In this document: piece after piece, positions 54,515 through 64,000 of the stretch | How positions within the stretch are numbered: the stretch's first letter is position 1 | How the letters are laid out: each line of letters starts with the position of its first letter | NCBI RefSeq assembly: GCF_905220705.1 | Contig: NZ_CAJNAT010000001.1 | Coordinates: forward strand, 62,001-126,000 | Length of the DNA stretch: 64,000 nt | From: Paraburkholderia domus | GTDB lineage: Bacteria > Pseudomonadota > Gammaproteobacteria > Burkholderiales > Burkholderiaceae | Direction: 5' to 3' | Notes under the pieces: generated by a model | Seen by the model: only the letters and a program-made list of their open reading frames with translations | Database searches by the model: none | What the model was told of the DNA's origin: nothing | Program-made: the position numbers and the translations under genes

Positions 54515-55461
54515 GCCGCTGCCCCGCGGTTGTTTTGTTGGTAAGGGTGATGTTCGCGCCAGTGACGCGCGATATCGACGCGACGCGTCACCCACACGCG
54601 ATCGTGCTGCTCGATATGGTCGAGAAAACGTTGCAGTGCGCGGAAGCGCCCCGGGCGGCCGAGCAAACGGCAGTGCATGCCGATCGACAGCATCTTCGGA
54701 GCTTCGTCGCCTTCTTCATAGAGCACGTCGAATGCGTCGCGCAGGTACGTGAAGAAATGGTCAGCGGTGTTGAAGCCTTGCGGGCTTGCAAAACGCATAT
54801 CGTTGGTGTCGAGCGTGTACGGCAGAATCAGTTGCGGGCTTTTTGCGCCGCCCGTCACTTCGACATCCATCCAGAACGGCAGATCGTCGCCGTAGTAATC
54901 CGAGTCGTACAGGAAACCGCCGTATTCGGCGACCAGACGATGTGTGTTCGGACTGTCACGGCCGGTGTACCAGCCGAGCGGCCGCTCGCCCGTGATTCGC
55001 TCGATCGCTTCCATGCCGAGGCGCATGTGCTCCGCCTCTTTTTCCGGCGACACGTCCTGGTAGTGAATCCAGCGATAGCCGTGACAGGCGATCTCATGAC
55101 CGAGCTCCACGAAGGCGCGCCCGAGATCAGGATGCCGTTCGATTGCCATGCCGACGCCGAACACCGTGAGCGGCAGGTCGCGTTTTTCGAATTCGCGCAG
55201 AATGCGCCACACGCCTGCCCGCGAGCCGTATTCGTAGATCGACTCCATGCTCATGTGACGCGCCGGATAAGACGCCGCGCCAACGATTTCCGACAGAAAC
55301 TGCTCCGAGCCCGGATCGCCGTGCAGCACGCAGTTTTCGCCGCCCTCTTCGTAGTTCAGGACGAATTGCACCGCGACGCGCGCTCGACCCGGCCAGTTCG
55401 CCTGCACCGGGTGGCGGCCGTAGCCGATCAGATCGCGTGGGTAGTTCGAGTCGAGTGGCAT
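54511..55461 (-). CDS. puuE: Allantoinase, polysaccharide-deacetylase type
   Basis: 316 residues with the NodB-like fold. Landmarks are YPRDLIGYGRHPVQANWP at the N-terminus, VQFVLNYEEGGEN, YEYGSRAGVWRILREFEKR and HEIACHGYRWIHYQ. This is the metal-independent PuuE type, not the amidohydrolase AllB. It hydrolyses allantoin to allantoate. It is the first gene of the coupled puuE-uraD-alc-allA set. Confidence 0.95.
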   Translation of the reverse strand: MPLDSNYPRDLIGYGRHPVQANWPGRARVAVQFVLNYEEGGENCVLHGDPGSEQFLSEIVGAASYPARHMSMESIYEYGSRAGVWRILREFEKRDLPLTVFGVGMAIERHPDLGRAFVELGHEIACHGYRWIHYQDVSPEKEAEHMRLGMEAIERITGERPLGWYTGRDSPNTHRLVAEYGGFLYDSDYYGDDLPFWMDVEVTGGAKSPQLILPYTLDTNDMRFASPQGFNTADHFFTYLRDAFDVLYEEGDEAPKMLSIGMHCRLLGRPGRFRALQRFLDHIEQHDRVWVTRRVDIARHWREHHPYQQNNRGAAA

Positions 55462-55690
55462 GGTTTGACGAAAGCGTGGTGACGGTACGTAAAATTCGCG
55501 AGGAACTCACGTGACATGCACGTGGGGTTTGCTTGGCGTGTGCATGTTGCTCACGCCGGCGCGGGCGAAAACGGCCCTAAAAAAGCGGCACCAGAAGCAG
55601 CAGAAAATAGCGTTCGGGCACCAGCGCCGAGTGGGACCAGTGTAGCGAAAACACCCGGGTGCGCCCATACACCCGGGCAGATAGTGCGTG

Positions 55691-56557
55691 TCAGACGGGA
55701 AGTATGTGCGGAGCCCGCTGCGCCGGGCTTTCTGTGGTGTTTACCCGCAGTAAACCGGCCGAATTTGCGCTTTCTGCCGTATTTGCGGCCGAATCGCGCC
55801 GCGGCCGCGGATTGGGGTCCGCATCAAGCGGACTGAAAGCTTCCAGCGCGCCGTCATAACGCTTGGCCAGTGGCCGCGCATAGTCGCCCCGTTTGGCTGT
55901 CGACAGCCGCAGCGCGACTAGCGACTCGGTCCATTTGACCGCCGCCGTCACGCCCTCGATCACCGGCGCGCCCAACGCATCTTCGATCTCCGCGCACAAC
56001 TCGGCCATGCCGGCGCAACCGAGCACAATCGCGTCCGAGCCGTCCTCCTCCAGCGCGCGCCGGCATTCGTCGAGGATGATGCGGCGCGCCGCCGAGCCAG
56101 GCTTGTCCAGATCGAGCACGGCGACATCGGTGGCGCGCACGTTGCGGCAAAAACGCTTCATGCCGTAGCGCTCCGCGAGATGCCACGCCATCCCGCAGGT
56201 GCGCGCCAGCGTGGTCACCACCGAAAACCCCGGCGCCAGCACACTTGCTGCATGCATCGCCGCTTCGGCGATGCCGATCACCGGACCGCGCGCCAACTCG
56301 CGCGCCGCGTACAGACCGGGATCGCCGAAGCAGGCGATCACGTAACCGTCGCAGCCTTCACGCTCGCCGGCAATGACCTCGGCCAACAAGCCGGGCGTCG
56401 CGAGCGCTTCGTCGTAGTAGCCTTCAATCGACGGCGGCCCCATCGTCGGATTTACCGCTATCACCTCAGTACCGGGCGCGGCGACCTCGCGCGCGCAGCG
56501 GCCCATCGCGTCCGTCATACGCTGCGTTGTATTCGGATTGATCAGTTTGATACGCAT
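55691..56557 (-). CDS. Asp/Glu/hydantoin racemase family protein, probable allantoin racemase
   Basis: 288 residues. The two catalytic cysteines of the family appear in VIACFGDPGLYAARE and AIVLGCAGMAELC. The start IKLINPNTTQRMTDAMG is typical of hydantoin racemases. Next to allantoinase and the NCS1 permease it most likely interconverts allantoin enantiomers so that both can be used. The last 45 or so residues (after SPLDADPNPRPRR) are low in complexity and exceed the usual family length of about 240, so this tail may be a recent read-through extension. Confidence 0.85.
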   Translation of the reverse strand: MRIKLINPNTTQRMTDAMGRCAREVAAPGTEVIAVNPTMGPPSIEGYYDEALATPGLLAEVIAGEREGCDGYVIACFGDPGLYAARELARGPVIGIAEAAMHAASVLAPGFSVVTTLARTCGMAWHLAERYGMKRFCRNVRATDVAVLDLDKPGSAARRIILDECRRALEEDGSDAIVLGCAGMAELCAEIEDALGAPVIEGVTAAVKWTESLVALRLSTAKRGDYARPLAKRYDGALEAFSPLDADPNPRPRRDSAANTAESANSAGLLRVNTTESPAQRAPHILPV

Positions 56558-56581
56558 ATCGACTCCTGTTGCAGCACGTGC

Positions 56582-58063
56582 TCAGCGAGCGAGCACACGG
56601 TAGAACACGGCACCCAATCCAGCCCCGATGAACCATGAGAAATTAGCCAACCCGTCGAGCGTCGGCACCATCACGCAGATCACAGCGATAAGCGCAGCCG
56701 GCAACAATGCGGCCACGGCGCGGTAGTTGACACCGTTGGTATACCAGTACGAACCACTTGGGGCGACCGAATAGAGATCATCGAGCACGACCTTTTGACG
56801 CTTCACGAGAAAGTAGTCAACGATCAGGACGCCATACAAAGGTCCAATGAAACTGCCGAGTACATCGAGCGTGTAGTGAATCACCGCCGGATTGTTGAAC
56901 AGGTTCCACGGCGTGATGAAGATCGACGCCACCGCCGCGAGCATGCCGCCCGCGCGCCAACTGATCAGACGCGGCGCGACGTTCGAGAAATCGAAGGCCG
57001 GCGACACGAAATTAGCGACGATGTTGATGCCGATAGTTGCAATCGTGAAGGTCAATGCACCGAGAATCACCGCGGTCGGATAGTCGATACGGCCCACCGT
57101 TTCGACTGGGTCCGTGATCAGTTGGCCAAACACCGGCAGCGTGGCCGCGGTCGTGACCACCGTCACCAGCGAGAAGGCGAGGAAGTTGACCGGCAGACCC
57201 CAGAAGTTGCCGCGCTGCACGCTGCGAAAGCTTTTGCCGTAACGCGAGAAGTCGCCAAAATTCAGCATCGGTCCGGAGAAGTACGACACCACCAGCGACG
57301 TCGCCGTAATCATCACCGGCACGACTTGCATGCCGTGATATTTTACGCCGCCCAGGTTGATGCCGATGTTTCGCCATCCTGCGCGATACACCATGTAGCC
57401 CGCGAGAATGAACATCACCACATAGACTGCCGGACCGGCGAAGTCGATGAACTTCTTGATGGTCTCCATGCCGTGCCAGAACACCAGCGCCTGTAATACC
57501 CAAAGCAGCATGAAGCCGGTCCAGCCAAGGGTCGAGAGGCCCATGAAGCCATGGTGATGAACGTCCGCATACGGCAACAGTTGCGGGACGAACTTCAGCA
57601 CCACGATCACCAGCGCGCTCGAAGCCAGATAAGTTTGGATTCCATACCATGCCACTGCAATCAAGCCGCGAATCACGGCCGGGATATTCGCGCCGAGCAC
57701 GCCGAACGTCGCGCGGCAGGCCACCGGATAGGGCACGCCGTTCGCCTGACTAGGCTTTGCAATCAGATTGCAGAGCGCGTTGACAATGGTAATGCCGACC
57801 AGCAGCGCGATCAGCACCTGCCAGCTCGTCAGGCCAAGTGCAAACAGGCTGCCTGCAAACACATAACCGCCGACGCTGTGTACGTCAGACATCCAGAACG
57901 CGAAGATGTTGTAAGCGCCCCAGGTTTGATGGCGCAGCGGCGCCAGATCCTCGTTGTACAGCCTCTCGCTGTAGCCTGCTGGTATCGACGATTCGCTGGG
58001 CGTGCCGGCGTCTGCGTAGGTGGGAATTGCGGGACTGCCGGGCGCTGCACTGAACTGAGCCAT
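56582..58063 (-). CDS. NCS1-family permease (allantoin/nucleobase transporter)
   Basis: 493 residues from the ATG at 58063 with AAGGAGG upstream. Twelve membrane helices are visible, and the family start YSERLYNEDLAPLRHQTWGAYNIFAFWMSD-type region is clear (Asn-Glu-Asp-Leu-x-Pro). NCS1 proteins import nucleobases, hydantoins or allantoin with a cation. The location between the racemase and the GntR regulator favours allantoin or a related ureide. Exact substrate not shown by sequence alone. Confidence 0.92.
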   Translation of the reverse strand: MAQFSAAPGSPAIPTYADAGTPSESSIPAGYSERLYNEDLAPLRHQTWGAYNIFAFWMSDVHSVGGYVFAGSLFALGLTSWQVLIALLVGITIVNALCNLIAKPSQANGVPYPVACRATFGVLGANIPAVIRGLIAVAWYGIQTYLASSALVIVVLKFVPQLLPYADVHHHGFMGLSTLGWTGFMLLWVLQALVFWHGMETIKKFIDFAGPAVYVVMFILAGYMVYRAGWRNIGINLGGVKYHGMQVVPVMITATSLVVSYFSGPMLNFGDFSRYGKSFRSVQRGNFWGLPVNFLAFSLVTVVTTAATLPVFGQLITDPVETVGRIDYPTAVILGALTFTIATIGINIVANFVSPAFDFSNVAPRLISWRAGGMLAAVASIFITPWNLFNNPAVIHYTLDVLGSFIGPLYGVLIVDYFLVKRQKVVLDDLYSVAPSGSYWYTNGVNYRAVAALLPAALIAVICVMVPTLDGLANFSWFIGAGLGAVFYRVLAR

Positions 58064-58399
58064 GATTCCTCCTTGGGATAGGGACCATCGATTGCGAATC
58101 GAAGGACTTAGCATCGGCCATGCCAATCGCCCTCTTCTCCTCGATCTGGAAACAGGAGGTTCGAGCCAACTGATTGACCGCGCCGCGGGCGTCTCCGTAC
58201 TTGATGTACTTGTGGTTATCGCACCGCTGGCAGCCGCGGACTCCGGGCGGTGTGTTACTACTCCAAGGCTGTCATTCAGTGACGGCCACGCGTGCGCAAG
58301 CCGGCAGCGCTCACGCCGAGCCGCCTTGCAACGCTTGATTCGGTTCAGTTCAATTCAGTGCGGCGCGCACCAGCAACGAGCGCGCACCGGCCGCTCGCC
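58064..58399. other. Spacer between NCS1 permease and GntR genes
   Basis: About 340 bases with no gene I can support. It holds the permease promoter. GGCAGCC/GGCTGC-like short repeats are present but unremarkable. Confidence 0.35.
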
Positions 58400-59140
58400 T
58401 CAGCCTGGCGCGGACTTGGGTCTAGTTGCTTCCTTCGGTGCGCCGTTGAGTGCGCCAAACACTTCATGCAGATCGGCCGCGCCACGTACGGGGCGCTCCA
58501 GCATCTTCAACTCGACGCTTTGCAAATGGCGCGACATCAATGCCGCGGCCTCTTTTGCATCGCCGGCGTCGAGCGCGGCGAGAATCGCTTCGTGGTCTTC
58601 GAACGAGCAAGGGCTGCGTCCGAGCGACTCGTACAGTGCCGAAATCAACGTGGAGCGCGCCACCAGTCCGTTCAGGCAGTCGCACAGCACGGCGTTGCCG
58701 GTGAGCCCGGCCAACTCGGTATGGAACTCGCCCGAGAGGCGAATCCACGCCGGAAAATCACGTGTTTCGAACGCTTTGCGTTCGCGGCCGATCATGCTGC
58801 CGATGCTCTTCAAACGGCGCATGCCATGACCGCCGCAAATCTTTTCCACCACAGCCAGTTCGATGATCCGGCGCATTTCGAACACTTCATGCACTTCCTG
58901 CAGCGACGGGCTAGCGACGAACGCACCACGATTTGGCTCGAGATCGACGAGGTGGTCTGTTGCCAGTTGGGCGAGCGCCTGCCGGATCGGGCCGCGCTTC
59001 ACGCCAAATACTTCGCATAACTGTGCTTCTGTCAGCTTGGCGCCAGGAGCGAGCCGATGCTCGAGGATCGCAGCGCGGATGCGCTCGGCGATCGCTTCGG
59101 GTTTCGAACTATTCGCGGCGGCGGAGTCTGTGTCGGACAT
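58400..59140 (-). CDS. GntR-family regulator (FCD type)
   Basis: 246 residues. The winged helix lies at about 15-75 (KLTEAQLCEVFGVKRGPIRQAL) and the FCD effector domain follows, with metal-binding His/Asp positions in GEFHTELAGLTGN and HEAILAALDAGD. It is read in the same direction as the permease and racemase genes and is the likely regulator of purine or allantoin use. A TTGTCAA/TTGACAA operator lies about 45-80 bases upstream of its start, suggesting self-control. Confidence 0.9.
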   Translation of the reverse strand: MSDTDSAAANSSKPEAIAERIRAAILEHRLAPGAKLTEAQLCEVFGVKRGPIRQALAQLATDHLVDLEPNRGAFVASPSLQEVHEVFEMRRIIELAVVEKICGGHGMRRLKSIGSMIGRERKAFETRDFPAWIRLSGEFHTELAGLTGNAVLCDCLNGLVARSTLISALYESLGRSPCSFEDHEAILAALDAGDAKEAAALMSRHLQSVELKMLERPVRGAADLHEVFGALNGAPKEATRPKSAPG

Positions 59141-59183
59141 GATGTGTGTCTCGGTATGTTTGTCATCATAGGACGGACATAAA

Positions 59184-59219
59184 GATTGTCAACAATTTTT
59201 GCTTTAAATTTTGACAATC
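59184..59219. promoter_or_regulatory. Inverted repeat upstream of the GntR gene
   Basis: GATTGTCAA (59184-59192) and TTGACAATC (59211-59219) form a perfect 9-base inverted repeat with an 18-base AT-rich gap. TTGTCAACAA recurs at 59335-59344. FCD-type GntR proteins bind short inverted repeats like this one. Confidence 0.7.
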
Positions 59220-59418
59220 CGAATGACGGGACCGGCCTGCGGGCTAGTAAACACGCCACGCAGGCCTTGTGCTACTTCACTACCAGTTTAATTAAAGTAT
59301 GGGAGGGCCGTCTATTGGTGACGATTTTTGTCAACAAAGTAGAAGACCTTCACAACACCGTTCTGCGTGCGGCCATCTCGAATCAATGACCGTTAGTTGC
59401 GTTATGAATGTGAAAATA
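59220..59418. other. Spacer between the GntR operator and ldcA terminator
   Basis: About 200 bases with no convincing gene. A second TTGTCAACAA word at 59335 is the only feature noted. Confidence 0.35.
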
Positions 59419-59438
59419 AAGCGGGCAAACGCCCGCTT
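59419..59438 (-). terminator. Terminator of ldcA
   Basis: AAGCGGGC and GCCCGCTT form a perfect 8-pair stem with loop AAAC. On the minus strand the stem is followed by TTATTTTC. Confidence 0.85.
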
Positions 59439-59455
59439 CCCTGCCCCGCGCTGAT

Positions 59456-60382
59456 TCAGGCCAGGTGTGGATAATCCGACACCGTCAGCCTGAACCCGTG
59501 CGCGTCGGAGACGAGGTGCGCGTCCGCGCCGACCGGCAGCGTCAACATGTTTGGAACATGGCCGAATTGCAGACCGGTGATAACCGGAATCCCGATCACC
59601 GACCTCACCTGCTCGATCATCGTGTGCAGGTCGTACCCATTGTCGTACTCGTACGATTTGCCACCGGAGAAATCGCCGAGCACAAGCGCCTGCTGCTGCG
59701 CGAGGATGCCCGACAGGTGCAACTGATAGAGCATCCGCTCGAGCCGGAACGGCTGCTCGTTGACATCTTCGACGAACAGAATGCCGCCCTGCACCGGCGG
59801 CATGTACGGCGTGCCAATCAGCGATGCCACCACCGCCAGATTGCCGCCCCACAACATGCCCGTCACGTCGGCAGTCTGCGCTTGCGGTACGTTGCTCGCC
59901 ACCGTCATCGTCGGCGTGGTCAGCGCGGACCAGAAATGCTGCATGGTGAATTCGCTCAGATCTTCCGCGCCGAAGTCGCTGATCAACATCGGCCCGCCGA
60001 AAGTTTTCACACCGGCGCGCGCCAGTAAAGCGAGCTGTACCGCGGTGAAATCGCTATGACCGACCAGCGCGATGGGCTGATCGGTCAGCCGCCGCTGCAG
60101 CCCATCGTAGTCGAGTCCGTGCAGAATGCGCGCAGCGCCGTAGCCGCCACGCACGGCCAGCACAATATCGGGCAACGCACGTGAGGGATCGGCCAGCCGG
60201 TTGAGATCCGCTGCACGCTCGCCGTCAGTGCCGGCAAAGCGCTGGTAACGGCGCCTTGTCGCCTCCACACCCTCGACGCGATGGCCCTGCGCATGCAAGC
60301 GGTGCAACGCGCGATGCAGCGCCTCGGAATCGTGCGGATACCCCGAAGGTGCGATCAGTTCAATGGTGCGATGGACGGTCAT
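59456..60382 (-). CDS. ldcA: LD-carboxypeptidase
   Basis: 308 residues from the ATG at 60382. Family S66 serine peptidase: start IELIAPSGYP, nucleophile region LVGHSDFTAVQL (Ser), LWGGNLAVVASLIGTPYMP, and VEDVNEQPFRLERML with the catalytic acid, then His in QFGHVP. It trims the terminal D-Ala from tetrapeptides during cytoplasmic murein recycling. It stands downstream of tadA with a 28-base gap. A long N-terminal frame extension (to 60544) overlaps the tadA 3' end and is not part of the family. Confidence 0.93.
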   Translation of the reverse strand: MTVHRTIELIAPSGYPHDSEALHRALHRLHAQGHRVEGVEATRRRYQRFAGTDGERAADLNRLADPSRALPDIVLAVRGGYGAARILHGLDYDGLQRRLTDQPIALVGHSDFTAVQLALLARAGVKTFGGPMLISDFGAEDLSEFTMQHFWSALTTPTMTVASNVPQAQTADVTGMLWGGNLAVVASLIGTPYMPPVQGGILFVEDVNEQPFRLERMLYQLHLSGILAQQQALVLGDFSGGKSYEYDNGYDLHTMIEQVRSVIGIPVITGLQFGHVPNMLTLPVGADAHLVSDAHGFRLTVSDYPHLA

Positions 60383-60410
60383 TGGCAAGACCTGTTTAGA
60401 CGTTATTGTT

Positions 60411-61672
<1,262 letters not shown>

Positions 61673-61898
61673 CTGCAGTCCACTACGTTGCGGCCCAAGC
61701 ATTCTATCAGGGAGCGCAAGACGATTCTGGCTGTCTGACCGACGGATCCCCCTGGTTTTCAGATTTTGCGTATTTGAGGGGCGCATGGCGTGGGCTAGGC
61801 TGAAAAGTTGCCGGCGCCGACGCTTCGTCTTCACAAAAAAACTTACGAACGTCTTTCGCCATGCGACGAAAAGCCGGCCTCCCGCACCTGCCCCACTC

Positions 61899-62162
61899 AT
61901 GGAGTCCACTTACGCTATGCAATCCGGAATCACCGATCACAGCTCCGACGCTGCACGTCCCGCTTGTGTCACACGCATCGATCTGCGACTGAGCGCATTA
62001 ACTGCGCGGCTTCGAAAATGCGCTTTCAGGCGATATCTAAGCGCGGCATTGGCGGCCGTTACGATGTCGGCCGCGTTGTCAGGCTGCGGCGTGTTCTGCG
62101 GAGGTGGGGGTGGAAGCGGCGGCGGTTTTGCCGGCGGTTGCGCGACCGGCGTGCGATTCTAG
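61899..62162 (+). CDS. Small Gly/Cys-rich lipoprotein
   Basis: 87 residues with a hydrophobic stretch followed by a lipobox (LSAALAAVTMSAALSGC) and a short tail, GVFCGGGGGSGGGFAGGC and ATGVRF. The signal and lipobox are convincing. The first 40 or so residues look too long for a lipoprotein signal, so the true start may be later. A gene of this kind in the same place in relatives would settle it. No function is suggested. Confidence 0.55.
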   Translation: MESTYAMQSGITDHSSDAARPACVTRIDLRLSALTARLRKCAFRRYLSAALAAVTMSAALSGCGVFCGGGGGSGGGFAGGCATGVRF

Positions 62163-62215
62163 TCCGGCGCGCCTCAACGCATGTGCTTCGCGACGTCCGA
62201 CGCGAGCCAGTACGT

Positions 62216-62815
62216 TCACCCGGCCGCCAACGGCCAGCGCGCCAGAACGACATGCCGGGTACGCCCGAGCAAGCTGTGCACCAGAGCAAACTCACGCACG
62301 TTCAAGCTGACGGCTTCGACAGGACGTGCCGCGATCCAGGGCATGCCGTAAGCGAGGGTCACGTGCGGGGTGTACGGCGTATTTGCCGAGATAGCGCGAT
62401 CCTCAAATCCAGCGTGCTGCAATGCCGATGCAAGTGCGTCGTGAAGCGCGTGAAGTCTAGCGACACCTTCGCCTCCCCCCAACACCAGCGGTCCCGGCCG
62501 CGGCTTCAGCGCAAAACTGAGGGCATTGTCGAACTCGACGCTAAATGGCTCCATCCTGATTGACGCGGCCGCGTTCACGGCCGCATCCACCCGCGCCGGC
62601 GGCAAACCGCCCGCGAAATTCCCGAGGTGCAGCAACGTGACGTGCATGCGGTTGGCCGCAAGAGGCTTGCTCTTCGAGCGCGTCTCCCCGCAGAGCTGCT
62701 GCGCCAGCTTCGCGATACCGGCCGCCGTATTCGTATCGGGAAAGACCGCAAAGAACAAGCCGTCTGTCGGCGTTGGCGGTGCCTCGAGCCCGGGCAACCA
62801 GAGTTGTTCAGGCAT
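62216..62815 (-). CDS. thpR: RNA 2',3'-cyclic phosphodiesterase (2H family)
   Basis: 199 residues from the ATG at 62815. The two HxT motifs of the 2H superfamily are visible as MHVTLLHLG and PHVTLAYG, about 90 residues apart, after LFFAVFPDTNTAAGIA. It opens 2',3'-cyclic phosphate ends of RNA (formerly 2'-5' RNA ligase). A longer in-frame start at 62974 adds residues unlike the family. Confidence 0.92.
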   Translation of the reverse strand: MPEQLWLPGLEAPPTPTDGLFFAVFPDTNTAAGIAKLAQQLCGETRSKSKPLAANRMHVTLLHLGNFAGGLPPARVDAAVNAAASIRMEPFSVEFDNALSFALKPRPGPLVLGGGEGVARLHALHDALASALQHAGFEDRAISANTPYTPHVTLAYGMPWIAARPVEAVSLNVREFALVHSLLGRTRHVVLARWPLAAG

Positions 62816-63295
62816 GTCGTTCCTGACGGGTTGAAGCCGGCATGGGGTGAATCTCCGTTCAATAGTGCGCGTGCCCACGCCTCTGGAAAGCGTGGACACA
62901 TCGATCGCGGACGTGGGCTTCGGAAGCGCTTGCATTCGCTGGCCGCCCAAATACCTATAACACTGTACATTCATACAGTATCAACTGCAAATGGGACGAT
63001 CTAAAAGCGAAAAGTCCCGACTGATTCCAATGAGTTCGGCGCGGTAATCTTTCTGGCATCGGCTCGGACTCGGATACCGGCACAGGCACCAAAGCCACTG
63101 CAATCCAATCCAAAGCGCCTGCGGTGCCAAAACGCCGACAATAAAAAAGGGCGCCGCAGCGCCCTTTTCCATGTCGTTAGACCGGCAAACTCATTCCCAC
63201 GCGATGACCTGACGCTTGCCGACGTTCCGTTTTGCCGGAACGTCGGCGGCGCCATCCGGGGCCACACGCGACGGTCACATAACGGATTGCCTGTC
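62816..63295. other. Spacer before the acyl-CoA dehydrogenase gene
   Basis: About 480 bases with no gene that I can support. Two hairpins lie at its right end: 63143-63168 (listed separately) and 63218-63247, where GCCGACGTTCCG pairs with CGGAACGTCGGC around TTTTGC. Confidence 0.5.
63143..63168. terminator. Terminator downstream of the acyl-CoA dehydrogenase gene
   Basis: GGGCGC and GCGCCC with loop CGCA, flanked by AAAAAA and TTTT. On the minus strand the stem is followed by six T. Confidence 0.85.
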
Positions 63296-64000
63296 TTACA
63301 TCGACGACGTCAGGTAGGGACTATCCTTGCCCGGCTCATAGGGCCGCGCCTTGATTTCCATGCGTGCAATGCCCTGCAGGTGAACCTCGTCCGGGCCGTC
63401 TGCGAACCGCAACGCACGGCCCCACGTCCAGCTATCGGCCAATGGCGTATCGGGACTCAGTCCCATCGCGCCAAACACCTGTATCGCCCGCTCGCACACG
63501 GCGGTATGAACATTCGGCACGAGCGCCTTGATCATCGAGATCTCCTTGCGCGCCTCCTTTGCCCCCACGCTGTCGATCATCCACGCGGCTTTCAGAACAA
63601 ACAGCCTTGCCGTATCGATTTCGATCCGCGACTTCGCAATCGATTCAGCAACTGACCCGAGCTCATGCAGCTTCTTTCCAAATGCCGTGCGCGCCTGGGA
63701 CCGTTCCACCATCAACTCGAGCGCCAGTTCCGCGGCACCGATCGAGCGCATGCAGTGATGAATCCGTCCCGGTCCGAGGCGCGCCTGCGCGAGCGCAAAT
63801 CCGCTGCCCTCCTCGCCGAGCAGATTCGAACGGGGTACACGTACGCCTTTGAATTCGATCTCACAGTGTCCTTCAGGCGCCGCGTGATTGACCACCGTGA
63901 TATTGCGGATCACCTTGACGCCGGGTGTATCGCGGGGCACAAGAATCATGCTTTGCTGGCGATGGCTCGGCGCGTCCAGGTCTGTCTTTCCCATCACAAT
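63296..64000 (-). CDS. Acyl-CoA dehydrogenase, C-terminal part
   Basis: The gene runs past the right edge; about 235 residues are visible. GHCEIEFKGVRVPRSNLLGEEGSGFALAQ-type middle beta domain, then helical domain with GPGRIHHCMRSIGAAELALEL, RTAFGKKLHELGSVA and VFGAMGLSPDTPLA. This subtype oxidises acyl-CoA thioesters, with electrons going to ETF. The catalytic base cannot be pinned down in the part shown. Substrate chain length is unknown. Confidence 0.9.
   Translation of the reverse strand: MVMGKTDLDAPSHRQQSMILVPRDTPGVKVIRNITVVNHAAPEGHCEIEFKGVRVPRSNLLGEEGSGFALAQARLGPGRIHHCMRSIGAAELALELMVERSQARTAFGKKLHELGSVAESIAKSRIEIDTARLFVLKAAWMIDSVGAKEARKEISMIKALVPNVHTAVCERAIQVFGAMGLSPDTPLADSWTWGRALRFADGPDEVHLQGIARMEIKARPYEPGKDSPYLTSSM

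Overview
The window looks like part of a chromosome of a Burkholderiales bacterium, most likely Paraburkholderia or Burkholderia. This is inferred from the high GC and codon use, the gene families present (PuuD-type urate oxidation, potFGHI, dodecin, a YbiT-like ABC-F protein) and the intergenic repeat families. No rRNA, tRNA, CRISPR array or insertion sequence was recognised. Both ends cut through genes: an RND adaptor on the left and an acyl-CoA dehydrogenase on the right.

Layout. 1-4865: tripartite RND efflux operon (adaptor, pump, NodT-type outer-membrane lipoprotein). 4862-13063: one giant, partly AT-rich gene on the opposite strand. It encodes a 2733-residue protein with a circularly permuted OTU-like cysteine protease motif, hydrophobic segments, a coiled coil, a CNF/BLF1-type LSGC deamidase motif, a His/Asp thiol-protease-like domain and a C-terminal LamG lectin fold. 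It is the strongest candidate for an undescribed system. It lies between the intact nodT gene and a truncated, frameshifted second copy of that gene (13382-14214). 14215-15000: repeats, including DnaA-box-like units and a long repeat with a strong hairpin. 15001-22372: envelope genes (LpxL-type acyltransferase, PBP1A, PspA with a TPR/Gly-rich membrane partner). 22477-25905: TetR repressor, Baeyer-Villiger-type monooxygenase and alpha/beta hydrolase. 25957-28043: SBP56/methanethiol-oxidase family protein with a coupled membrane protein. 28724-30127: soluble MCP-like protein. 30131-30823: two inverted copies of the long repeat. 30826-34929: putrescine ABC transporter. 35597-41176: housekeeping genes (DUF1289, OmpW, nitronate monooxygenase, ABC-F, a 6PGDH-like dehydrogenase, dodecin).

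41307-59140 is a purine salvage and degradation island. A BMP-type nucleoside/purine ABC importer, a LysR regulator and a guanine/8-oxoguanine deaminase-like amidohydrolase feed urate into PuuD (membrane urate oxidase with cytochrome c domain), UraH, UraD, PuuE, allantoicase and AllA. A hydantoin/allantoin racemase-like protein, an NCS1 permease and a GntR regulator accompany them. Together these cover urate to glyoxylate plus urea. A decayed hipBA module, with intact antitoxin and operator repeats but a wrecked kinase gene, sits inside the island. The right end holds LdcA, TadA with an odd repetitive tail, a DUF1992 protein, a small lipoprotein, an RNA 2',3'-cyclic phosphodiesterase and the start of an acyl-CoA dehydrogenase region.

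All assignments come from reading the sequence and from memory of protein families. No database search was run.
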